64,000 nt of DNA, taken from contig PMTM01000003.1 of NCBI GenBank assembly GCA_003167365.1, forward strand, positions 16,980 through 80,979. The letters run 5' to 3'. This DNA comes from Spartobacteria bacterium (lineage in GTDB: Bacteria > Verrucomicrobiota > Verrucomicrobiia > Chthoniobacterales > UBA10450). The notes beneath the pieces were generated by a model, which was not told the origin of the DNA, searched no databases, and saw only the letters and a program-made list of their open reading frames with translations. Shown one piece after another: positions 51,239-59,753 of the stretch; position 1 is the first letter of the stretch, and every line of letters starts with the position of its first letter. The translations under genes and the position numbers were made by a program.

Positions 51239-53086
51239 ATGAACTGGAAAACGACCATCGTCTTACTCGCAATTGCGATCGCCGGCGGCGCTTACATCAA
51301 GCTCTACGAAATTAAGCGACCGGACACCGCTGAGGCAAAACGCCGGGCCCAGAATGTTGTCAATTTCAATCCCGAGAAAATCAACGGCATTGTCATTTGG
51401 AACGGCGACGACAAGATCAATATGCGACGGGACAACAACAAATGGCGGCTCGACGCGCCGATCAAGGATCAAGCCGATAATGCTTTGATCGATAACCTGC
51501 TATCCCAGCTGGAGGCTTGGCAAAAGGACGCAGTGATTTCGGCGAAAGAGATCAAGGCCGACAAGAGCAAGCTCGACGAATACGGACTTAACAAACCGAA
51601 GCTGCGATTGAGATTGCAAGGCGAAGGCGAGCCGCGGCCGATTCTCTTCGGCAAAGACGCCGCGCTTGAGGGCAAGATGTATGTGCGCCTCGAAAACTCG
51701 AAGGAAACCTTTATTGCCTCGCAATCGATCAAGAAAGCGATCGAGAAAAAAGCGGACGAGTTTCGCGATCGGAAGTTGACCGACCTGGTCACGGCACAAG
51801 TCTCCCGCCTGATCATAAAAACGGCGGCGGGCGAGATGGAGCTCGAGAAAAAAGGCGAGCACTGGGAAATCGCGAAACCAATGCGCGCGCGCGGCGACGA
51901 TCAGAAAATCGGCGACTTGATCGCGCAAGTCACGACCGCGCGCATTCAACAATTTGTGGCCGACGATCGCGGCGATCTGCATCCCTACGGCTTGGCCGAG
52001 CCGCGCGGTTCGGTAACGCTATTCGGACAAGACGACAAGCAAGGGCAGGCGTTGCAAATAGGCGGCGTGCCCGAGAAAGAAAAAGACCAGGTCTATGTGC
52101 GGTCCGTCGCGCGCGGTTTCGTTTACACTTTGCCAAAAAAGGTCGAAGAGACCCTGAACGCCAAACCGAACGACTTGCGCGACCGGCACCTTGTTCGTTT
52201 CGAAACGAATATCCTCGATCGAATCACGGTCGACTCGCCGGGCAAAGGTAAAACGGTACTCGCCCGCAAGGAGGAGAACTGGACAATTGCGAGCCGAAAG
52301 AATTCGCCCGCGAATTCCGGCGAAGTGAATCGCTTGATCGACAAGTTGAAAGACGAACAGGTCGCGAAGTTCGTTGAAGACGTCGCCTCCAATTTGCCGA
52401 AGTTCGGTCTCGATAAACCGCAACTGCAAGTCACGCTTAGTTCGTTTGCTTCCGAAAACACCGCCGAAACGAAGGCCGGCGAACACCCGATCGCGACCAT
52501 CGCTTTCGGCAAAGTGGATGGCGACAATGTTTACGCGCGCCTCGGTGACGAACCATTTATTGTCGCGGTGCCGCGCAAGTTTCTCGACGAGATTCTGGTC
52601 GATCCGTTGCAGTGGCAGGAATTGTCGATCTTCAAGTTCAAGCCGGAACAGATTCACCGGCTCAGCGTCATGACGAACTCGGAGCAAACGTTTATGCGCG
52701 GCGCCAACAATGCGTGGATCTGGGCGAAAGGGAGCGGACCGATCAATCAAGTAAACGTGCAATCGCTCTTAAACACCTTGTCGAACTTGCATGCAGCTCG
52801 TTGGATTGGATCGACGACTCCGCAACATGGTTTCGACAAGCCGCAGGTCGTAATCGCGTTCACGACATCGCCGGATGATAAGACTTCATACAAATTGATT
52901 GTCGGCGGACCGACCGGCAATGGAATGTGGTTCGCGAAAGTGGATGGCCGCGAAGGCACATTTGTGATCAACAATCCGGACTTCAACGCGCTGAAATTGC
53001 CGCTGGTCGCGCCGCCTTCTCCATCGCCGGCGCCTTCAGCGAGCGTGAGTGCGTTGCCAATTCCCTCGACAAGCGCGAAGCCTTGA
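51239..53086 (+). CDS. DUF4340 domain protein of Gld-like cluster
   Basis: A 615-residue protein anchored by an N-terminal helix (TTIVLLAIAIAGGAYIKLY). Two to three repeated units of DUF4340 type follow: KWRLDAPIKDQADNALIDNL, HWEIAKPMRARGDDQKIGDL and NWTIASRKNSPANSGEVNRL share a W.-I..P or similar beginning followed by a helical DUF segment. The tail is Pro/Ser/Ala-rich. DUF4340 proteins regularly accompany GldG-like proteins in Verrucomicrobiota and Planctomycetes. It is the fourth gene of the cluster, 16 bases after the previous stop. Confidence 0.85.
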   Translation: MNWKTTIVLLAIAIAGGAYIKLYEIKRPDTAEAKRRAQNVVNFNPEKINGIVIWNGDDKINMRRDNNKWRLDAPIKDQADNALIDNLLSQLEAWQKDAVISAKEIKADKSKLDEYGLNKPKLRLRLQGEGEPRPILFGKDAALEGKMYVRLENSKETFIASQSIKKAIEKKADEFRDRKLTDLVTAQVSRLIIKTAAGEMELEKKGEHWEIAKPMRARGDDQKIGDLIAQVTTARIQQFVADDRGDLHPYGLAEPRGSVTLFGQDDKQGQALQIGGVPEKEKDQVYVRSVARGFVYTLPKKVEETLNAKPNDLRDRHLVRFETNILDRITVDSPGKGKTVLARKEENWTIASRKNSPANSGEVNRLIDKLKDEQVAKFVEDVASNLPKFGLDKPQLQVTLSSFASENTAETKAGEHPIATIAFGKVDGDNVYARLGDEPFIVAVPRKFLDEILVDPLQWQELSIFKFKPEQIHRLSVMTNSEQTFMRGANNAWIWAKGSGPINQVNVQSLLNTLSNLHAARWIGSTTPQHGFDKPQVVIAFTTSPDDKTSYKLIVGGPTGNGMWFAKVDGREGTFVINNPDFNALKLPLVAPPSPSPAPSASVSALPIPSTSAKP

Positions 53087-53091
53087 TCCTG

Positions 53092-53144
53092 TAGCGGCGG
53101 TCTACGACCGCCGAAGATTTAGATTCGGCGCTCATAGGGAGCCG
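53092..53144. repeat. TGTAGCGGCGGTCTACGACCGCC palindrome
   Basis: GGCGGTC-TAC-GACCGCC at 53097-53113 is a perfect hairpin. GATTCGGCGCTCATAGGGAGCCG follows, itself foldable. It lies between convergent genes (DUF4340, menG) and may stop both transcripts. Confidence 0.65.
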
Positions 53145-53867
53145 TTACAATTTTTCCGCGGTGTAAATCGTCACAATGCCACCGGTTAACGGATAAACAG
53201 ACGCTTGAGTTAGGCGACTCGACTCCATTAGCCGAATCATCGCGTCTCCACTCGGGAAAGCCTCGATCGAATCGCCCAGATAATCGTACGCGCTTTTCTT
53301 ACGCGTCAGGAACGACCCGAGAAACGGAAGGCATCGATGCAAATAAAAGCGGTAGACACCACGCAAGATCGACCTTGCCGGCAGCGAGAATTCGAGCACG
53401 AGCAAATGACCCTTCGACTTGAGTACGCGCGACATTTCGCGAAGCGCGTCGCCGTAATTCTCCATGTTGCGCAGGCCGAACGCGACCGTCACGCAATCGA
53501 TCGATCCATCAGCAAATGGCAATCGCATCGCGTCCGCCACCATGGTTTTGCGCACACCTTTGCGTTTTGCAATCGCCAGCATTTCTTCAGAGAAGTCCGC
53601 CCCGATAATCTCGGCTTCCGGTAAGTTTTTTTGCAGAACAAGCGCGAGATCCCCGGTGCCCGTGGCCAGATCGACAACTGATTTCGGCCGCCAGCTCGCC
53701 ACAATTTCAGCCGCGCACTTCCGCCAATAAAAATCGACGCCGCAGCTAAGCAGATGATTCGCGAGATCATAACGCCTCGCGATCGATCCAAACATTCCAC
53801 GAATCCGTTCGGGATGTTGATATGGAAGTAGTTCTTCTTGCAAACGAAGAGAACGTCCAACGCTCAA
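53145..53867 (-). CDS. ubiE: demethylmenaquinone/ubiquinone methyltransferase
   Basis: A 240-residue SAM-dependent methyltransferase of the MenG/UbiE family. VVDLATGTGDLALVL is the SAM-binding loop; FGLRNMENYGDALREMSRVLK is the family signature, and ARRYDLANHLLSCGVD the N-terminal motif. It makes the last step of menaquinone or ubiquinone head-group synthesis; which quinone is made is not shown here. Start is uncertain: TTG 53867 falls inside the repeat at 53851-53893, whereas TTG 53843 is also possible. No other men/ubi genes are adjacent. Confidence 0.92.
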   Translation of the reverse strand: MSVGRSLRLQEELLPYQHPERIRGMFGSIARRYDLANHLLSCGVDFYWRKCAAEIVASWRPKSVVDLATGTGDLALVLQKNLPEAEIIGADFSEEMLAIAKRKGVRKTMVADAMRLPFADGSIDCVTVAFGLRNMENYGDALREMSRVLKSKGHLLVLEFSLPARSILRGVYRFYLHRCLPFLGSFLTRKKSAYDYLGDSIEAFPSGDAMIRLMESSRLTQASVYPLTGGIVTIYTAEKL

Positions 53868-53893
53868 CGCTCAACGTCCAACTCCGAATGATG
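53851..53893. repeat. CAACGCTCAACG repeat, second copy
   Basis: CGTCCAACGCTCAACGCTCAAC then ACTCCGAATGAT, matching the block at 3394-3436. Both copies lie at the 5' end of a minus-strand gene and overlap the apparent start region. Confidence 0.65.
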
Positions 53894-53903
53894 AGTGAGG
53901 CCT

Positions 53904-55175
53904 CTAGAACCAGAACATTCCGATTGCCGCTCCGAACATCAACAACGTCGTAAGGCAAACTGAGGCGATGCTCAAAGGTGAGCTTGGCTGGTTGCGCATG
54001 ATTTTCCGATCGGTCGCGGTCAAAAGCACGCCGACGAGCAGGAAAGGCGCGAGGAGTCCGTTGATCACGGCGGTATAGAAGAGGGCTTTCACAGGACTAA
54101 TTTTAGCGAAGTCAAGAGCCATGCCGACCACGGTCGAACAAATGACGATGCCATAAAAACCCCGTGCCGATTTGAATTTCGCGTCCAGCCCCTGATGCCA
54201 GCCGAACGTCTCGGCACAAGCGTAGGCCGCCGAGCCGGCCAGCGTAGGGATTGCCAGAAACCCGACTCCTAAGACACCGACAGTGAAAAGGAGAGCCGCG
54301 AATTTTCCCGCGAACGGAATCAGCGCTTCGGCGGCCTGCCTTGAAGTTTCGATGTCAGTAATCCCATGTTTATGCAGCGTTAGCGCCGTTGTCAGAATGA
54401 TGAAGTACATCACGAGATTTGAAAACAGCGTGCCGACGCCGACATCCATTCCGCGCACACCCAGTTCGTGACGGCTGATGCCCCTCCGGGCAATCATTCG
54501 GCGTCCCGCTGCCTTTTTTTCTTCAACTTCCTGTGAGGCCTGCCAGAAGAATAGGTAAGGACTGATCGTCGTGCCGAGGATAGCGACGATCATCGCCCAT
54601 GCCGCATGTCCCTTCGGCAGCGTCGGAACGAAGGTGTCGTGAGCGACCGCGCGCCAATCCGGACCGACCACGAACGCAGTGATCACGTAAGCAAAGAGCG
54701 TGAGCGCGAGCCACTTCAGAATGCTCGCGATGCTGTGATACCGAAAGAAAACCGTCGCCAGCGCGATCGCAAGTCCGAACAACACCACAAGCCAATGCGA
54801 GTTAAATCCAAACAGCATTTGAGCTGCGTCGGCCATGCCGGAGAGGTCAGCACCGATATTGATTGTATTGGCGACGAGCAGAGCCGCCGCGAAGACCGTG
54901 ATCAGCGGCTTGGGCAGCTTGTGCTGGAATGCTCCCGCCAGCCCGCGGCCCGTCACCATCCCAATCCGCGCACACATCATCTGCACGCTGGCCATAAGCG
55001 GCCACGTAATTAACGCAGTCCAGAGCTGTCCTGTTCCAAGCAGCGCTCCCGCCGATGAGTAGGTTGCGATTCCGGACGGATCATCGTCGGCTGCACCGGT
55101 GATCACACCGGGACCGAGGCTCGAGAAGAACCATTTGATCAGGTTCTTGCGGCGTGGCGCTGGATCCTGCGGCAT
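53904..55175 (-). CDS. Nramp-family divalent metal transporter (DDDPSG subtype)
   Basis: A 423-residue, 11-helix protein. The first helix has GPGVITGAADDDPSGIATYS where classical MntH has a DPGN motif; helix 6 reads GTTISPYLFFWQASQE instead of a Met-containing MPHN motif. It belongs to the Nramp-related branch with altered metal-site residues, so Mn, Fe or Mg are all possible cargo. Start ATG 55175. It stands alone downstream of no other metal genes. Confidence 0.88.
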   Translation of the reverse strand: MPQDPAPRRKNLIKWFFSSLGPGVITGAADDDPSGIATYSSAGALLGTGQLWTALITWPLMASVQMMCARIGMVTGRGLAGAFQHKLPKPLITVFAAALLVANTINIGADLSGMADAAQMLFGFNSHWLVVLFGLAIALATVFFRYHSIASILKWLALTLFAYVITAFVVGPDWRAVAHDTFVPTLPKGHAAWAMIVAILGTTISPYLFFWQASQEVEEKKAAGRRMIARRGISRHELGVRGMDVGVGTLFSNLVMYFIILTTALTLHKHGITDIETSRQAAEALIPFAGKFAALLFTVGVLGVGFLAIPTLAGSAAYACAETFGWHQGLDAKFKSARGFYGIVICSTVVGMALDFAKISPVKALFYTAVINGLLAPFLLVGVLLTATDRKIMRNQPSSPLSIASVCLTTLLMFGAAIGMFWF

Positions 55176-55403
55176 TGCGGAGACGTAACGGAATAGCCGC
55201 TGCCAGGCAACCGCAAGTCAATTGCGGACTGTAATATATCCTGGTCCGGTGATATCCCCTAGACTATCGAAGGCCGCTATTATCGAGGTTTGGATCGATA
55301 CGCAACCTGGATTGGTGTGCAAATGCTGAGCGAAGCGATTCGCTGCCGCAGTTTTGTTTTTACACACACCATCTCACTCTAGCCCGTCGAGCTAGGAGCG
55401 CTT
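55176..55403. other. gap with no recognisable gene
   Basis: 228 bases between the Nramp gene (starts 55175, minus) and the end of the outer-membrane protein gene (55404, minus). It must hold the Nramp promoter. A small stem CTAGCCCGTCGAGCTAG near 55379-55395 may be a terminator remnant; nothing else is seen. Confidence 0.4.
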
Positions 55404-56378
55404 TTACCGATTGCGCGTTGAGGCCGGCGCTTCTCCTTGTTCGGTCTCGTGTGCTCCAGGCGGGCCGAAGAGCATTGAAAAAACGACAAAAACCGCGGCT
55501 CGCGGCGCATCGTCAGTTGCTCCGAAGAGCGGCGAGATATCCAACCGAGTGTTCTTGGTCGGTTTCCAGGCGATCGTAGGTCCGACGATCAAGCGATACG
55601 AAGGGCTGCCTCGGCTTCCGGCGTCCGTAAAAGTGCTTAATTGCATTTCAACACCGACTTTAAGTTGTTCGCGCGGCAGCAGAACCGGAACCACCGCACT
55701 TTGAGCAAAACCGTACTCGCGTCCACGATCGCCTCCGATTTCTTGTTCGAAGAAGGCGTTCAACGCCCATTCAATTTTCTCACAGAAATCCTGTGATAAG
55801 AGGAGTCGCAGCTCATAAGCGTCCGGAAGCGGCATGTGTTCGTTAATAAATGCTAGTGCTTCGCCGGGGCCGAGCGGCGCGGGCGGACCTTCGTCGTGCA
55901 GGATATTGCCGATGCCAAATTTGTACTCGGCAAAGAGAGTAGGATTAAGCGGAATTTTGTTCCAGTCGGCAAGAGCGTATCGGACTTCCAAACTAAAACT
56001 GCGGTCTTGTGTGTATCCGCGAAACCTCTCGACGGAGTTTTCCATCGCCACGCCAAAGCGATATGGCAAACCAATTTCAATTTCTTGGGTGAAAGTATGA
56101 TCCGGGCTATTGAAATGCAGTGCATCGCCCTCATAAATCAACCCGGCGTAAACCGCCCATGGCGGAAGCACATAGGCATTCGTAAGATTTGCAAAACGGC
56201 TGCGCGAAAAGCTAGCGGGCGCGCCGTACGCGCTTTCACTTTCGTCGTCGGTAACAACGACGTTTTCAGAGACAGCCGTCTGCGCTTGAATCGAGTGATT
56301 GATGACGAGAAAGGCGAGAAATTCAAATGACGTTGCCGCGGAAATCAGCCTATTCGAAAAATGAGATCGTAGTCGCAT
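55404..56378 (-). CDS. putative outer-membrane beta-barrel protein
   Basis: A 324-residue protein. A signal-like start (SFEFLAFLVINHSIQAQ) is followed by alternating strands: TQEIEIGLPYRFGVAMEN, RSFSLEVRYALADW, ALNAFFEQEIGG and QLKVGVEMQLS, ending with an ISPLFGATDD strand. It matches the general barrel pattern of transporter-like outer-membrane proteins but no named family. It is the last gene of the cluster with a histidine kinase and response regulator upstream, and is preceded by a perfect inverted repeat. A regulated porin or metal efflux barrel is a fair guess only. Confidence 0.6.
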   Translation of the reverse strand: MRLRSHFSNRLISAATSFEFLAFLVINHSIQAQTAVSENVVVTDDESESAYGAPASFSRSRFANLTNAYVLPPWAVYAGLIYEGDALHFNSPDHTFTQEIEIGLPYRFGVAMENSVERFRGYTQDRSFSLEVRYALADWNKIPLNPTLFAEYKFGIGNILHDEGPPAPLGPGEALAFINEHMPLPDAYELRLLLSQDFCEKIEWALNAFFEQEIGGDRGREYGFAQSAVVPVLLPREQLKVGVEMQLSTFTDAGSRGSPSYRLIVGPTIAWKPTKNTRLDISPLFGATDDAPRAAVFVVFSMLFGPPGAHETEQGEAPASTRNR

Positions 56379-56385
56379 GACCTCG

Positions 56386-56403
56386 CATTACAAATTCGTA
56401 ATG
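56386..56403 (-). promoter_or_regulatory. candidate operator CATTAC-N6-GTAATG
   Basis: CATTAC (56386-56391) and GTAATG (56398-56403) are perfect inverted half-sites separated by six bases, eight bases upstream of the outer-membrane gene's ATG. The layout resembles boxes bound by OmpR-type, CusR/CopR-like regulators, one of which is encoded at 57850-58521. No second copy is seen in front of the regulator itself. Confidence 0.45.
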
Positions 56404-56447
56404 TTCATGGCAAGGCGTTTTTTTGGGAGATTCGATTTGTCCGACCA

Positions 56448-57869
56448 CTAACCGTTTGATTCGAAACTGGGCTCATTCGGAAAAGTGAGGGTTACGATGG
56501 TTCCGCGATTAACTTCGCTATCCACTCTAGCCGACCCATCATGAAGATCAGTGATCGATTTCACCAGGGCCAGGCCCAAGCCTGTACCTGGAGAACTGCG
56601 CGATGAATCGGCGCGGTAGAAGCGATCAAATACCCATGGAACATGCACCGCGGCCATTCCGCAGCCGTTGTCGCGGACGGAGATTTCACAATGCGAAAAG
56701 TGTTTCACGATCGAGATCGCAATGGTGTCGCCTTCCGGAGTGAAGCGCAGCGCGTTTTCCACCAGATTGCTCACAGCTCGGCCAAACAATACAGGGTCGG
56801 CATATATCTGACCTTCGCCTGCGCAAGTGATAGCGACGTGCCGCTCTTCCGCGATCGTTCGATAATAAATCGCAATTTTTTCGATGGCGGCGCGTCCGTC
56901 GGATAATGTCCGCTCGATTTGCCCATCCGCTGCTTCGGCTCGGGCGAGGAATAGTAGATTGTCGATTATCCCAGAAAGCCGTTCGCATTCTCCGACGCTC
57001 GATTCGATTATTTCTCGATACTCATCAGGCGTTCGTGGCCGCCTCAAAGCGACTTCCGCTTCGCCACGAAGATTGGCAATCGGTGTGCGGAGTTCGTGCG
57101 CAAGATCGGCGGAGAATTGCGAAAGGCGGGTAAAGGAATCTTCGAGCCGGTCGAGCATGTCATCGAAGGCGTCGGCAAGCGGTTGGAGTTCCCGCGGCCA
57201 TCCGGCCGGCGATACTCGTTCGTTTAGGTGAGAAGGTCCGATGAGTTTTAACGAGCGAGTCATTTGTGCTAGCGGGCGCAGACCGCGTTTCGTCACCGTG
57301 ATCGCAATCAACGCCGACGCGAGAATGCCGAAGGCCATTACCACGGCCAGTAGGGCGCCATACTCCCTCGTGAACTCATCATCCTCCGAGCGGTCTTGCG
57401 CGACCTGGATTGTGTAACGCTCCCCGCCTGCCTCCTCCTTTGATGCGATCAGGGAAAATAGTTTACCATTTGTCCGATGATCCACCGGATGTTGAACAGA
57501 TCGACTTGAATTTTGCGCCGCGGGAAAAATGTTCGAAGGCAATAGGTCATTCATTCTCGAAGTCTCTGCCACACTGCGGCCTCTGGAATCGACAATTCGG
57601 ACCCAGTACGTCTCATGTTCGCCGCTCGCGCCCGTGTTCAGCTTTTCATTCAAGATCTCGGGTGCGCCGCGTTCATCCAAATCGGCGCGCAAAGCAGATA
57701 TCTTGTCCGCCAGAAAAGCATTATCTTCTTCGAAGGCGTGTCGAATGACGATCCAGTAAAACACTCCTAAGCCACAAAGGAGCAAGAGCGCCGCTGCGGA
57801 CGTGAAGAGCAAGACCAGTTGCGAAGCAATCGATTGCGGCTCGCGCCGTTTAATGGGCTTTGAGGACAT
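56448..57869 (-). CDS. sensor histidine kinase (CusS-like)
   Basis: A 473-residue membrane kinase. Two helices (LVLLFTSAAALLLLCGLGVF; AVVMAFGILASALIAITV) bound a periplasmic sensor of about 130 residues. HAMP follows, then the dimerisation motif FSADLAHELRTPIANLRGE with the phosphorylated His. ATP-binding motifs are N-box NLVENALRF, G1 VRDNGCGM and G2 GTGLGLALVK. Arrangement matches heavy-metal-type kinases, but the signal is unproven. Start ATG 57869; overlaps the regulator's 3' end by about 20 bases. Confidence 0.9.
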   Translation of the reverse strand: MSSKPIKRREPQSIASQLVLLFTSAAALLLLCGLGVFYWIVIRHAFEEDNAFLADKISALRADLDERGAPEILNEKLNTGASGEHETYWVRIVDSRGRSVAETSRMNDLLPSNIFPAAQNSSRSVQHPVDHRTNGKLFSLIASKEEAGGERYTIQVAQDRSEDDEFTREYGALLAVVMAFGILASALIAITVTKRGLRPLAQMTRSLKLIGPSHLNERVSPAGWPRELQPLADAFDDMLDRLEDSFTRLSQFSADLAHELRTPIANLRGEAEVALRRPRTPDEYREIIESSVGECERLSGIIDNLLFLARAEAADGQIERTLSDGRAAIEKIAIYYRTIAEERHVAITCAGEGQIYADPVLFGRAVSNLVENALRFTPEGDTIAISIVKHFSHCEISVRDNGCGMAAVHVPWVFDRFYRADSSRSSPGTGLGLALVKSITDLHDGSARVDSEVNRGTIVTLTFPNEPSFESNG

Positions 57870-58521
57870 AACCAACGCCGCGAATCGTTTGGATGAGTTT
57901 CGTCTCGAATGGATCGTCTACCTTCGCTCGCAATCGTCGTACCATTACGTCCACCACATTCGTGCCTGTATCGAAGCGAATGTCCCATACGTGCTCCGCG
58001 ATTTCTATGCGGGACACCACCTCGCCGGCCGAACGAGCCAACTGAGTAAGCAGCAGGAATTCCTTCGGCGTGAGATTAAGCGCGATGCCTGAACGCATCG
58101 CCTTTTGTCTTCGCGTATCGATTTCCAGATCGTTGATTCGCAATTGCTCTTTTTGCGGTGCGGAAGAACGTCGCAGCAATGAGCGCACGCGCGCAAGCAG
58201 TTCGGAGAATGCGAATGGCTTGACCAGATAATCGTCCGCCCCCAATTCAAGTCCCTTAACTCGATCGCGAACGCTATCGCGCGCAGTAAGAAACAAAATC
58301 GCCGTACGAACACCCCGGCCGCGTAATTCGGAGACGACGGCCCAGCCATCTTTTTTAGGCAGCATCACGTCGACGATAAGCAGATCGTATCGCTTCGCTC
58401 CAGCTAGCTCTAATCCTGCTTCGCCGTCCGTCACGCGATCCACGGTGTGCCCCTCTTCATGAAGGCCTTTTGCAAGAAAGGCCGCTGTCTTCTTTTCGTC
58501 TTCGATCAACAGGATTCGCAT
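57850..58521 (-). CDS. OmpR-family response regulator (CusR-like)
   Basis: A 223-residue regulator. Receiver: acidic pocket EDEKK at residues 7-11, phosphoacceptor Asp in DLLIVDVMLPKKDGW, conserved Thr/Lys in FLTARDS and YLVKPFAF. A winged-helix DNA-binding domain (LRINDLEIDTRRQKAMRSG ... LTPKEFLLL ... VDVMVRRLRAKVD) follows. It is encoded with, and overlaps, the histidine kinase. Probable target: the inverted repeat upstream of the outer-membrane protein gene. Confidence 0.93.
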   Translation of the reverse strand: MRILLIEDEKKTAAFLAKGLHEEGHTVDRVTDGEAGLELAGAKRYDLLIVDVMLPKKDGWAVVSELRGRGVRTAILFLTARDSVRDRVKGLELGADDYLVKPFAFSELLARVRSLLRRSSAPQKEQLRINDLEIDTRRQKAMRSGIALNLTPKEFLLLTQLARSAGEVVSRIEIAEHVWDIRFDTGTNVVDVMVRRLRAKVDDPFETKLIQTIRGVGYVLKAH

Positions 58522-58551
58522 CGGCGAATAATCTTAGACATCAGCCATCCA

Positions 58552-58980
58552 TTAATCAGTAGGAGGCGGCGTCGCGATGGCGATTCCGGCGAGCAGAAAA
58601 ACGATGGCGGCGGAGAACAAACAGTAACGGCAAAACGCATGGAGCAGGAACGCTTGAACGTACAAGAGCCAGAGCGTCATCGCACACATTGCGCACACGG
58701 TTAAAATGAAAAATTTGCGCGCAAGCTTGTAACCGAACGCGGCGAACGTGGCAAAGCTGAATGCGCCAAAGTATGCCAGCGCACCGAACGCGGCGATCGG
58801 TATGCCGGCGACGCGGGCATAGGGACTGCCCAGAACACGGAAACAGTCCGACGATCCTGAGCATACGACGGTTTCGCCGGTCAAGTATTGCACGGTCAGG
58901 TAAGTGGCGTCGGCGAGTCCAGCCAGTGAGATGATGGCCGCGATGGTGCAGGCAATGATTTGAATGCGTGATCGAGCCAT
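58552..58980 (-). CDS. vitamin K epoxide reductase family protein
   Basis: A 142-residue, four-helix VKOR. The loop Cys pair lies in VVCSGSSDCFRVLGSPYA, and the CxxC active site in AFCRYCLFS of the last helix region. VKOR uses quinone to oxidise a partner thiol-oxidase and so replaces DsbB. It is translated right behind the DsbA-like gene at 58998-59681, matching the usual VKOR-DsbA pair. ATG 58980 is chosen; TTG 59001 overlaps the preceding stop (TTGA) and adds seven residues. Confidence 0.93.
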   Translation of the reverse strand: MARSRIQIIACTIAAIISLAGLADATYLTVQYLTGETVVCSGSSDCFRVLGSPYARVAGIPIAAFGALAYFGAFSFATFAAFGYKLARKFFILTVCAMCAMTLWLLYVQAFLLHAFCRYCLFSAAIVFLLAGIAIATPPPTD

Positions 58981-58997
58981 TTCCGTGGATTTCCCAA

Positions 58998-59681
58998 TCA
59001 AGGCTTGCCTTCGACGGGTAGAGTTGCCTTCATCGCTGCGTCGATCGCTTTGTGCAAGCCTACCACGTTTAAATCTGGAGGAGGCACGGCGCGGCCGTTG
59101 ATGAATATGGTTGGCGTAGCGGTAACGCCAAGGGCGTTGCCGCGAAGCTGGTCGGCGTCAACCCGGGCTTTGACCTGCTCGCTCTCCATATCTTTTTCGA
59201 AACGATCAATGTTCAAACCGAGCATTCCGGCATAGGCGTTGAACAACAGCTGCGGATTGGACGTCGCGCTCCAAGTTGATTGTTCTCGATAAAGCAAGTC
59301 GTGCATTTCCCAAAAACGATCTTGCAAGCCGGCGGCTTCCGAAGCAAATGCGGCTTCGCGCGCGTGCGGGTGAAAAGCGGGAAGCGGAAACTGACGAAAG
59401 ATGACTCGTAAACGCGGACTGTAATCCTTCTCGATCTGGCTAATTGGCCCAGCGAGCCCGCCGCAAGGCGGACATTGGAAGTCGCCAAATTCCTCGAGAG
59501 TGACTGGCGCTTCAAAGGAGCCGAGAACGTGCATCTCCTCGATGCCGTCTTTTCCGGGCGCAATCTCGTCTTTAGGGATTGTAAGAACAGGAAGCCTCTT
59601 TGCGCGATAGAGCATTGTTCCGCTTCCGAGCGTGAGCAACCCGACCGAGACGACGATTAGGAAGGGCAGATAGCGTGTCAT
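58998..59681 (-). CDS. membrane-anchored DsbA-like thiol oxidoreductase
   Basis: A 227-residue thioredoxin-fold protein. An N-terminal helix (YLPFLIVVSVGLLTLGSGTML) anchors a DsbA domain with CPPC in LEEFGDFQCPPCGGLAG and the cis-Pro motif TATPTIFINGR. It oxidises or isomerises disulfides in envelope proteins, with VKOR as electron acceptor. First gene of the one-strand cluster DsbA-VKOR-response regulator-kinase-barrel. Confidence 0.93.
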   Translation of the reverse strand: MTRYLPFLIVVSVGLLTLGSGTMLYRAKRLPVLTIPKDEIAPGKDGIEEMHVLGSFEAPVTLEEFGDFQCPPCGGLAGPISQIEKDYSPRLRVIFRQFPLPAFHPHAREAAFASEAAGLQDRFWEMHDLLYREQSTWSATSNPQLLFNAYAGMLGLNIDRFEKDMESEQVKARVDADQLRGNALGVTATPTIFINGRAVPPPDLNVVGLHKAIDAAMKATLPVEGKP

Positions 59682-59753
59682 GGGTTCACGCTTTGGCAGA
59701 AAATCGAGGCGAGCGAAGACGCGTTTTGGATGATGAACGCTACTGCAACTACC

